NCBI RefSeq assembly: GCF_017983445.1 | Contig: NZ_JAGOBJ010000007.1 | Coordinates: 124,001 to 188,000 of the forward strand | Direction of reading: 5' to 3' | Source of the DNA: Halomonas sp. | GTDB lineage: Bacteria > Pseudomonadota > Gammaproteobacteria > Pseudomonadales > Halomonadaceae | DNA: 64,000 bases | Shown: piece after piece, positions 1-6,949 of the stretch | How positions within the stretch are numbered: the stretch's first letter is position 1 | How the letters are laid out: each line of letters begins with the position of its first letter | The notes under the pieces: model-generated | The model's input: only the letters and a program-made list of their open reading frames with translations | Databases searched by the model: none | What the model was told of the DNA's origin: nothing | Made by a program: the position numbers and the translations under genes

Positions 1-1
1 C

Positions 2-499
2 TCGCGGGCCGATGTACTGGCCAACTCCGACTTCGAAGTAGGCTTTGGCATGCTGCCCTACTATGACGACGTAGAGGGTGCCCCGCAGAACTCGATCATC
101 GGCGGCGCGACGCTTTGGGTACTCGCCGGTCATGAGGAAAATGAGTACACCGGCGTTGCTGAATTCCTTGAGTACCTCTCCTTGCCGAAAGTGCAGGCCG
201 AATGGCATCAGGGCACCGGCTACCTGCCGATCACGACCGCCGCTTTTGAGCTGAGCCAGGAGCAGGGTTACTACGACGAAAATCCAGGCGCGGATATCGC
301 CATCGAGCAGATCAACTTAAACGAGCCGACGGAAAACTCAAAAGGCCTGCGCTTTGGCAACTACCCGCAAGTACGTATGGTGCTGGACGAAGAGTTCCAG
401 GCCGTATTGGCGGGCACAAAGAGTGGTCAACAAGCGCTGGATGATGCGGCACGTCGCGGCAATCAAATTCTGCGCGACTTTGAGTCGGCGAACAAATAA
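2..499 (+). CDS. ugpB: sn-glycerol-3-phosphate ABC transporter solute-binding protein, C-terminal part
   Basis: The reading frame is open from base 2 to the TAA at 497-499, so the N-terminus and signal peptide lie outside the window; about 165 residues are visible. They resemble the C-terminal lobe of UgpB: GGATLWVLAG, then a stretch ending in LDDAARRGNQILRDFE. UgpB captures sn-glycerol-3-phosphate (or glycerophosphodiesters) in the periplasm and delivers it to UgpAE. The assignment rests largely on the downstream ugpA, ugpE and ugpC, which are very clear. The gene is followed by a strong hairpin, so ugpB is probably made in excess over the membrane subunits. Confidence 0.88.
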   Translation, partial: SRADVLANSDFEVGFGMLPYYDDVEGAPQNSIIGGATLWVLAGHEENEYTGVAEFLEYLSLPKVQAEWHQGTGYLPITTAAFELSQEQGYYDENPGADIAIEQINLNEPTENSKGLRFGNYPQVRMVLDEEFQAVLAGTKSGQQALDDAARRGNQILRDFESANK

Positions 500-518
500 C
501 ACCACGCTGCATGCGTTT

Positions 519-548
519 AAAACCCCGGCTTAATCAGCCGGGGTTTGT
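519..548 (+). terminator. hairpin with T-rich tail after ugpB
   Basis: AACCCCGGCT (521-530) and AGCCGGGGTT (536-545) form a perfect 10-bp stem with a 5-base loop, preceded by AAAA and followed by TGTTA. It lies between ugpB and ugpA, so it is more likely a partial terminator or mRNA 3'-end stabiliser than an operon end. Confidence 0.75.
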
Positions 549-554
549 TATGAG

Positions 555-614
555 AGCCATCCCATACGCCCGGTAAAACGACCCCATCTATAACAACGGA
601 CGTATGGGATGGCT
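555..614 (+). repeat. 14-bp inverted repeat between ugpB and ugpA
   Basis: AGCCATCCCATACG (555-568) is exactly the reverse complement of 601-614, with a 32-base loop. It is the second of three consecutive potential RNA stems in this 181-bp intergenic region. It contains no recognisable coding sequence. Confidence 0.7.
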
Positions 615-617
615 TAC

Positions 618-643
618 TTCCCGCCGATTATGCTCGGCGGGAA
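618..643 (+). repeat. 10-bp hairpin just upstream of ugpA
   Basis: TTCCCGCCGA (618-627) pairs perfectly with TCGGCGGGAA (634-643) across a 6-base loop. It ends 37 bases before the ugpA start and could control transcript stability or read-through into ugpAEC. Confidence 0.7.
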
Positions 644-680
644 ACCGAACCGACCACGCGCCCGCAAGATAGGATGTGCC

Positions 681-1565
681 ATGCAGACCAAACGTTCCAC
701 CTATCAAAACCGGTGGCTCCCCTTTTTCCTTTTGGCGCCGCAGTTGGCCATTACGCTGGTGTTCTTTATCTGGCCGGCAAGTCAGGCGGTCAAATCAAGT
801 TTCGAGCGTACTGATGCGTTTGGCTTCAAGACGACGTTTGTCGGCCTGGAAAACTACGCACGTATCCTGGCGGATCCCAGCTACCTGAACGCGCTGGGGC
901 GTACCGCGATATTTGCCGTATCGGTGACGGTGCTCTCCATGGGCCTGGCGCTTTTGCTGGCCATTTGCGTCAACCGCGTCCTGAAGAGCGCCAAGTTCTA
1001 CACCACGCTGCTGGTTTGGCCCTATGCCGTCGCCCCGGTCGTTGCCGGGGTGCTGTGGTGGTTTCTGTTCAATCCGACCATCGGCCTTTTGCCGCATCTG
1101 CTCGACTGGTTCGGCATCAGCTGGAATCATCGAGTCTCGGGCACCCAGGCGATGATCCTGATCACCATCGCCGCCGCCTGGAAGCAGATCTCCTATAACT
1201 TTCTGTTCTTTCTCGCGGGCCTTCAATCAGTGCCGCAATCGCTGATCGAGGCGGCCGCGATTGACGGCGCCACACCGTTCAAACGTTTCTGGACCATCGT
1301 ACTGCCGCTTTTGTCGCCCACCACCTTCTTCCTGCTGATCATCAACATCAACTACGTGATGTTCGACACCTTCGGGGTGATCGATGCCACCACTGGTGGC
1401 GGGCCTGGGCAGGCCACCATGACTCTGGTTTACAAGGTCTACACCGACGGCGTGGCGGGGCTGAACATCGGATCTTCATCGGCTCAATCAGTCTTGCTGA
1501 TGGGCATCGTGATTATCCTGACGTTTATCCAGTTCCGATATGTGGAACGCCGGGTCAACTACTAG
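681..1565 (+). CDS. ugpA: sn-glycerol-3-phosphate ABC transporter permease UgpA
   Basis: One of the two membrane subunits that form the channel of the UgpBAEC importer. The product is 294 residues if started at ATG 681, which is preceded by AGGA and aligns with the E. coli UgpA N-terminus (SRWLP-like [13 protein letters not shown]). An upstream in-frame ATG at 609 would overlap the inverted repeats and is less likely. Features include about six hydrophobic segments and the EAA loop [15 protein letters not shown] near residues 213-227, which docks on the ATPase. The C-terminus [11 protein letters not shown] is typical of UgpA. It is followed after 18 bases by ugpE. Confidence 0.93.
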   Translation: MQTKRSTYQNRWLPFFLLAPQLAITLVFFIWPASQAVKSSFERTDAFGFKTTFVGLENYARILADPSYLNALGRTAIFAVSVTVLSMGLALLLAICVNRVLKSAKFYTTLLVWPYAVAPVVAGVLWWFLFNPTIGLLPHLLDWFGISWNHRVSGTQAMILITIAAAWKQISYNFLFFLAGLQSVPQSLIEAAAIDGATPFKRFWTIVLPLLSPTTFFLLIININYVMFDTFGVIDATTGGGPGQATMTLVYKVYTDGVAGLNIGSSSAQSVLLMGIVIILTFIQFRYVERRVNY

Positions 1566-1583
1566 TGCGTTAAGGACATGAAC

Positions 1584-2432
1584 ATGGTTGAAAGAAGACC
1601 CTTTCTGAATATTTTGACCCACCTGGTGCTGATTGCAGGTGTACTGGTGGTGGCATTTCCAGTGTACGTGGCGTTTATTGCCTCGACCCACGAACCGAGC
1701 GCCTTCGTGCGCGGCGTGCTGCCGCTTACGCCCGGCGACAACATGCTTGAATCTTACGGGCAGATGCTCAACGCCGGCTGGCAGACAGGCGGCACGCCGC
1801 CGGTCTGGCTGATGCTGGGTAACTCGATGATCATGGCGCTGACGATTGCCATCGGCAAGATCGCCATTTCGATTCTCTCCGCCTTTGCGATTGTCTATTT
1901 CCGCTTTCCGTTTCGCATGCTGGCATTCTGGATCATCTTCATCACGCTGATGCTGCCAGTCGAAGTTCGCATCATCCCCACTTACGCTGTTGTAGCCAAT
2001 CTGGGTATGCTGAACTCCTATGCGGGGCTAACGCTTCCGCTGATTGCCTCGGCCACCGCGACCTTTCTGTTCCGCCAGTTCTTCATGACCGTGCCGGAAG
2101 AGCTGATGGAAGCGAGCCGCGTCGATGGCGCCAGCCCGATGAAGTTTTTCCGCGATATTCTGCTGCCCATCTCGATCACCAATATCGCTGCCCTCTTCGT
2201 GATCATGTTTATTTACGGCTGGGTTCAGTACCTGTGGCCGCTTCTGGTCACCACCAACGAAGACTTCTACACCATCGTGCTGGGCATCAAGCGCCTGATG
2301 GCCTCGTCCGACCGGGTGCCCGCCTGGAACCTGATCATGGCAACGGTCACGCTTGCCATGCTGCCCCCGGTATTAGTAGTGCTGTTTATGCAAAAACTGT
2401 TTGTGAAAGGCCTGACCGAGACGGAGAAATAA
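1584..2432 (+). CDS. ugpE: sn-glycerol-3-phosphate ABC transporter permease UgpE
   Basis: Second membrane subunit of the Ugp importer, 282 residues. ATG 1584 gives the family N-terminus [13 protein letters not shown] and lies 7-8 bases after AAGGA. The ATG at 1578 is too close to that ribosome binding site. Long family-specific blocks are visible: [32 protein letters not shown], the EAA loop [16 protein letters not shown] and [12 protein letters not shown]. It ends in KGLTETEK, as in other UgpE proteins. It is one base away from ugpC. Confidence 0.95.
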   Translation: MVERRPFLNILTHLVLIAGVLVVAFPVYVAFIASTHEPSAFVRGVLPLTPGDNMLESYGQMLNAGWQTGGTPPVWLMLGNSMIMALTIAIGKIAISILSAFAIVYFRFPFRMLAFWIIFITLMLPVEVRIIPTYAVVANLGMLNSYAGLTLPLIASATATFLFRQFFMTVPEELMEASRVDGASPMKFFRDILLPISITNIAALFVIMFIYGWVQYLWPLLVTTNEDFYTIVLGIKRLMASSDRVPAWNLIMATVTLAMLPPVLVVLFMQKLFVKGLTETEK

Positions 2433-2433
2433 G

Positions 2434-3489
2434 ATGGCGAGTATTACCTTGGAAGGGCTTAGAAAAACCTACGCAGGCGACGTGCATGCCGTTAAAGGCA
2501 TTGATCTTGCGATTAAGGACGGCGAGTTCGTGGTGTTGGTAGGCCCTTCAGGCTGCGGTAAATCCACGCTGTTACGCATGGTAGCCGGGCTTGAAACGAT
2601 TTCTGAGGGTACGCTCAAGATCGGTGACCGGGTGGTCAACAAGCTCGAACCCGCCGAGCGCGATATCGCCATGGTGTTCCAGAACTACGCGCTCTACCCG
2701 CACATGACGGTGTACAACAACCTCGCTTACGGGCTGAAAAACCGCGGCTTTAAAAAACCCGAAATCGAAGAGCGGGTGCGCAAAGCGGCCAAGATGCTGG
2801 AAATAGAAGATTACCTGGAGCGAAAACCGCGCAATCTTTCCGGCGGCCAGCGTCAGCGAGTAGCCATGGGCCGGGCACTGGTACGCGAACCCGCGGCCTT
2901 CTTGTTCGACGAGCCGCTTTCCAACCTGGATGCCAAGCTGCGCGTGCAGATGCGCGTCGAAATCAAGCAGCTTCAGCGCCGCCTGAAAACTACCAGCCTC
3001 TATGTCACCCATGACCAGTTGGAGGCGATGACCCTGGGCGACCGGCTAGTGGTACTTAGCGCTGGCAAAATCGAGCAGGTAGGCACGCCAATGGAAATCT
3101 ACGCGCGCCCTGCATCGATGTTCGTGGCAGGCTTTATCGGCTCGCCTGCGATGAACATGGTGCCGCTTGAATACCTGCAAACGCGCGGCCACCATGACCT
3201 GCTGAACGATCTTCCTGCCGATACCGATACGGTTGGCATTCGCCCGGACGATATGCGCCTATCGCCGCCGGCTACACCGCATCTGATCGTGGAGTCGACG
3301 CTTGAACTATTTGAAGCCGCCGGCGCCGAGAGCCATCTTTACGTGCGACTCGCCGACAGCGATCAGCCCACGGTAATCCGGGTTAGTGGCCAGCCGCCGG
3401 TTAACGAGGGCGAAACGCTGCGCTTTTTTGTCACCCGCGAAGCGCTGCATCCGTTTAACAGCGCAACCGGCCTGCGCACGGGAGATTGA
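2434..3489 (+). CDS. ugpC: sn-glycerol-3-phosphate ABC transporter ATPase UgpC
   Basis: ATP-hydrolysing subunit, 351 residues (usual length about 355), cytoplasmic and bound to UgpAE. Visible elements are Walker [10 protein letters not shown] (37-45), Q-loop Q83, signature LSGGQRQR (135-142), Walker B FLFDE (156-160), the D-loop SNLDA and the switch histidine in YVTHD. The C-terminal third is the regulatory TOBE domain typical of the MalK/UgpC class. The start codon follows the ugpE stop by one base. No clear terminator follows. No Pho box for the operon is visible because its promoter lies outside the window. Confidence 0.94.
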   Translation: MASITLEGLRKTYAGDVHAVKGIDLAIKDGEFVVLVGPSGCGKSTLLRMVAGLETISEGTLKIGDRVVNKLEPAERDIAMVFQNYALYPHMTVYNNLAYGLKNRGFKKPEIEERVRKAAKMLEIEDYLERKPRNLSGGQRQRVAMGRALVREPAAFLFDEPLSNLDAKLRVQMRVEIKQLQRRLKTTSLYVTHDQLEAMTLGDRLVVLSAGKIEQVGTPMEIYARPASMFVAGFIGSPAMNMVPLEYLQTRGHHDLLNDLPADTDTVGIRPDDMRLSPPATPHLIVESTLELFEAAGAESHLYVRLADSDQPTVIRVSGQPPVNEGETLRFFVTREALHPFNSATGLRTGD

Positions 3490-3503
3490 TCCCCTCTCCA
3501 ATC

Positions 3504-3531
3504 CTCTACAAACATGTCTCTACAAACATGG
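3504..3531. repeat. tandem 14-bp duplication
   Basis: CTCTACAAACATGT (3504-3517) is followed directly by CTCTACAAACATGG. It lies in the 283-bp gap between ugpC and the DUF1428 gene. No other feature is seen in that gap apart from the ribosome binding site at its end. Confidence 0.6.
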
Positions 3532-3772
3532 TGAGAGGCGGGGCCATGCGCTACTTTTAACCAAGGACACTTTCGTGCTTTCACTCCTTGGCGCTAGAAG
3601 CACATGACCCCCCTCATGATGGCAGCTCCGGCTACTTTTGATTCGCTTTACCGTAGGTAACTCTCATCGCCTGCCAATGAAGTCCATGCACTAGGTCTTT
3701 ATTGCCACTGTGCAGCATTGAAGTACGTCCCATCCGTGAGTTTCCTCCTAAAACACAGACAGGAGAATCATC

Positions 3773-4141
3773 ATGAATACTACCAATCAGCGCTATATTG
3801 ATGGCTTCGTCGCGGCCGTGCCAACGGCCAATAAAGAAATCTTCATTGAGCACGCTCGTGCTGCTGCCGTGGTTTTCAAAGAGCATGGCGCTCTGCGGGT
3901 AGTAGAGTGTTGGGGTGAGGATATTCCCGAAGGCGAAGTCACCTCTTATTCCATGGCCGTTAAGCGTCAGGATAACGAAACCATTATCTTCTCATGGATC
4001 GAGTGGCCCTCCCGCGCCGTGCATGACGAGGCGATGCCCAAGCTCATGCAGGACCCGCGCTTACAACCGGACATCAATCCCATGCCGTTTGATGGCAAGC
4101 GGGCGATATTCGGCAGTTTTGCCACGCTTATAGATGAGTGA
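3773..4141 (+). CDS. DUF1428 family protein (YbaA-like)
   Basis: Small cytoplasmic protein of 122 residues with the DUF1428 pattern: YIDGFVAAVP at the N-terminus, a central WGEDIPEGEVTSYSMAV, FSWIEWPSRA, and MPFDGKRAIFGSF near the C-terminus. The fold is a ferredoxin-like alpha/beta barrel of unknown function. The start is supported by AGGAG seven bases upstream. It stands alone, converging with the 5'-nucleotidase gene downstream. The family assignment is firm; no biochemical role can be given. Confidence 0.85.
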   Translation: MNTTNQRYIDGFVAAVPTANKEIFIEHARAAAVVFKEHGALRVVECWGEDIPEGEVTSYSMAVKRQDNETIIFSWIEWPSRAVHDEAMPKLMQDPRLQPDINPMPFDGKRAIFGSFATLIDE

Positions 4142-4222
4142 GTGCCCAGTCTGCTGCCCGGTGTTCACTACTCTGAACAAGGGCCATCTCTACGTAATAT
4201 CCACGCGGCCCTTCATTCACAT

Positions 4223-5875
4223 TTAATGCTGGCGAGCCTGATCAGTGATACGCCCTTCCACCTGATAATCCACGTCACCTAACGAAACCATATGATCGCG
4301 CAGCATCTCCCAGTCGGTATTACCGACGATGGTGCTGCGCCCATCCTCATAGGCGGCTTCTAGCACCGTATGACTGTCGCCACCGGCAGCGGTGAAATGG
4401 TTGGTGGCGATAGTGTAGGTAGTTTCAGGATCTACCGGCTGCAACGTGCCATTCTGCGTCACCTTCAAGCTTACAACGCGCTCACCGACGGGCTGGCGGC
4501 TGTCATATACCAACGCGGTACCTTCGGACACTTGCAGGAAACCGCCGCTTTCATCCGGCACATTTGCCAGCCCGATCTCGAACGTCTCCAAAAGCTCCGC
4601 ACCCGTCACGCTCATCAGCGCCAAGCGATTGCCAAACGGCTGTACGGCAACCAGCTCACCCACGCTCACATCACCTTGAGCAATGGGTTCACGAATACCG
4701 CCACTGTTTTGAACAGCCAGCACGGTCTCAGGATTCACCCGGCGAGCGGCAGCAAGCTGACCATCGGCAATCAGATTGCCAAGCGCCGTTTCATCAGCCC
4801 GGACACTTTGTTCATCGCCATTACCGTGGCGAGGGTTGGGAAGCCGTGTATTCAGGTGGGCGCCCACTTGGGTATCGCGCACTTCTTCAATGCGTGCGGT
4901 GTAAGGCTCAAGCATCTCAAGCGCTTGGGCGTCAGGCTCGAAATCATCGGTGGTCAGCAGTTCGCCACTGGCATCAAGCACCACGCCTTCGTCATCAAAA
5001 GTCACCTGCACGACGCCCAGGTATTTACCGTACTCATTCGCTTGGCCAATGACAGTGGGCGCTTTAGGCTCGCCCAGGTCGTTCTCGGCCACGGTGACGG
5101 GCGATTCCAGGCGCGTATGGCTGTGCCCGCCGATGATCACATCGACCCCTTCCACGTGCTGGGCAAGTAACAGGTCGTTGCCCAGGCTCGGGTCGCTGTC
5201 AAAGCCCAGGTGGGTAAGTGCGATGATCTTGTTGACGCCTTGAGCTTCAAACGCTGCCACCATCGCCTCTGCGGCCGCACGGTAATCGCCAATGGCTACG
5301 TTACCGGGGCTGGAGACGGCCTCGCTGCCTTGCGTGCTTAGTCCGAAAATACCGATTCGCTCGCCACCTTGCTCTACCACAATGCCGTCGTACAGGTGGC
5401 CAGGCTTAGGCTTATGTTCGGTCTCGGCGCTGATCGAATCGCCTAGTAGATCGGCAAACTCGGGCGAGGTAGAGAAATCCAGGTTCGCGCCCACAATGGG
5501 AAAATCAGCGGCGGCAAAGAATGCCGCTAATGCTTGATGGCCTTCTTCAGGATCGCCCAGATCGAACCCATGGTTGCCCGGCACGAAAGCGTCATAGCCC
5601 ATCAGGTTCATGAACTCGACGGCGTCCTGACCCTGGTATTCGGTGAAATAGAGCGTACCCGAAAAGATATCCCCCGCGTCCAGCAACAGGCCGTCACCGA
5701 ACCGCTCACGGGCTTCAGCCAGAGCGGTGATCAACTGAGGGTAGCTATCGGTACGCCCGTGCAGGTCATTGGTATGAAAAATGGTCAGCGTATAGGGCGC
5801 GGCATACGCCGTGGCGCTAAACAGCCCAGTCGCTATCCCTAGCGCAATACCGTGAGAAATAAAACGCATCAGCAT
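4223..5875 (-). CDS. periplasmic bifunctional metallophosphatase/5'-nucleotidase (UshA family)
   Basis: Hydrolyses nucleoside monophosphates or related phosphoesters in the periplasm, releasing phosphate; 550 residues, the usual family length. A signal peptide (hydrophobic core after MLMRFISHG, cleavage after ATAYA) is followed by the calcineurin-like domain: HTNDLHGR, LLLDAGDIFSGT, VPGNHGFD and IIGGHSHT. The C-terminal nucleotidase domain starts near residue 350 and includes ETALGNLIADG and QNSGGIR. The second metal motif reads GNHGFD where GNHEFD is usual. Starts at 5875 or 5869 both fit AAGGA. A Pho-box-like repeat lies upstream, in keeping with a role in phosphate scavenging alongside ugp. 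Confidence 0.88.
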   Translation of the reverse strand: MLMRFISHGIALGIATGLFSATAYAAPYTLTIFHTNDLHGRTDSYPQLITALAEARERFGDGLLLDAGDIFSGTLYFTEYQGQDAVEFMNLMGYDAFVPGNHGFDLGDPEEGHQALAAFFAAADFPIVGANLDFSTSPEFADLLGDSISAETEHKPKPGHLYDGIVVEQGGERIGIFGLSTQGSEAVSSPGNVAIGDYRAAAEAMVAAFEAQGVNKIIALTHLGFDSDPSLGNDLLLAQHVEGVDVIIGGHSHTRLESPVTVAENDLGEPKAPTVIGQANEYGKYLGVVQVTFDDEGVVLDASGELLTTDDFEPDAQALEMLEPYTARIEEVRDTQVGAHLNTRLPNPRHGNGDEQSVRADETALGNLIADGQLAAARRVNPETVLAVQNSGGIREPIAQGDVSVGELVAVQPFGNRLALMSVTGAELLETFEIGLANVPDESGGFLQVSEGTALVYDSRQPVGERVVSLKVTQNGTLQPVDPETTYTIATNHFTAAGGDSHTVLEAAYEDGRSTIVGNTDWEMLRDHMVSLGDVDYQVEGRITDQARQH

Positions 5876-5893
5876 GGTTCCTTTTATAAAAGT

Positions 5894-5943
5894 GTTATAG
5901 CAGAACGATAGCGTGCCTTAAAAACCTGACAAATGAGTGACGG
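5894..5943 (-). promoter_or_regulatory. possible Pho box and -10 of the 5'-nucleotidase gene
   Basis: On the minus strand 5943-5925 reads CCGTCACTCATTTGTCAGG: two GTCA cores 11 bases apart, as in the PhoB direct repeat CTGTCATANATCTGTCAY. A TATAAC (5899-5894) lies downstream. The 25-base distance between box and -10 is longer than the usual 10 or so, which weakens the call. Confidence 0.35.
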
Positions 5944-6045
5944 TGTTATCGTCCACCACTGTAACGCACTCATCTTACTTAGCGTTAAACGATGCGAAAT
6001 AGCCTACTCGCGCCGCTTATATATAGAAAAAGCATTTATCCAAGG

Positions 6046-6726
6046 CTACCACGGCAGCGGTTCACCATTGCTGTGCCAAAAACTGCCACTATTTTCCTGC
6101 GTCAGCGTTTTGATACAGGCAGTAATGCCCGTCGCGGCTTCCTGAGGGCTGATCATTCCGCCGAAGTTAACCATGCGTGTTTTTACATAGCCTGGGTGTA
6201 TTTGTGCCACGGCAATACCCCGTGGCTTAAGGTCCATAGCCAGGGATTTTCCAAATGCGTTCAGCGCCGCCTTGGACGCCCGATAGCCATAGCGGCCGCC
6301 AGAATCGTTATCGGCAATCGACCCCATACGGCTGGTGATGTTGGCAATCTTGCTGCCGTCCTGCATCAACGGTAGCAGCGCTTCACATACCCGTAGAGGC
6401 GCATAGGCATTGATTTCCATCTGCTCACGGATGCTGTCGAAATCCAGCTGGCCTAACGCCTCATCGCGCAAGAGGCCTGCGTTGTTGATCAACAAATCAA
6501 GCCGCTGGCTATCAAGTGCCTTTGCCAAATGCTCAACATCCTCGGGCTTGGTCACATCAATACCCTCAATAACACGGTCAGCCACGCGCTCAAGCTCGTC
6601 TGATGATTGGCGGCAAACACCAATCACCTGCCAATCTTCATCTCTGTAGTGTGCCGCCAGTGCCAATCCAACACCTCGGTTGGCGCCGGTAATCAGTACG
6701 GTTTGCTGTTTCACTGTCTTTTCCAT
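6046..6726 (-). CDS. short-chain dehydrogenase/reductase (SDR)
   Basis: NAD(P)-dependent oxidoreductase of the classical SDR family, 226 residues from ATG 6726 (MEKTVKQQTVLITGANRGVG). A GTG 36 bases upstream would add residues outside the fold and is disfavoured. Cofactor motif TGANRGVG sits near the N-terminus, NNAG is present, and the catalytic Ser and Tyr-x3-Lys are in NITSRMGS and YGYRASK. It resembles the CsgA/sniffer-like subgroup. The substrate is unknown. It is monocistronic and divergent from the formate dehydrogenase-like gene. Confidence 0.85.
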   Translation of the reverse strand: MEKTVKQQTVLITGANRGVGLALAAHYRDEDWQVIGVCRQSSDELERVADRVIEGIDVTKPEDVEHLAKALDSQRLDLLINNAGLLRDEALGQLDFDSIREQMEINAYAPLRVCEALLPLMQDGSKIANITSRMGSIADNDSGGRYGYRASKAALNAFGKSLAMDLKPRGIAVAQIHPGYVKTRMVNFGGMISPQEAATGITACIKTLTQENSGSFWHSNGEPLPW

Positions 6727-6949
6727 GTTGTCTTTTCCATTGCTGGGGATAAATAAAGCCACGCTGGTTATAAACGTAGCGTGCTGGCCTTGAAAGAGAA
6801 GTACAAACCCCGTGCTTAACTTAGGTTTAAAACCAGAAACTGAGCTTTTACAAGCTCAAGCCGCTTAACTACCTTTGAAGCAAGACGTTAAAACCCGCAA
6901 AGAGGAGGCAGCGTCAGGATAAGAATAAAGCCCATGGAGGAGCATCCAA

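Noticed and set aside
4179-4213. Terminator between the DUF1428 and 5'-nucleotidase genes
   Set aside because: The 7-bp arms AAGGGCC/GGCCCTT are 21 bases apart and lack a T run, which is too weak to call.
4370-5170. 266-codon open frame opposite the 5'-nucleotidase gene
   Set aside because: It lies wholly antisense to a well-supported gene and has no domain or ribosome binding site; the product looks like a reverse-strand translation.
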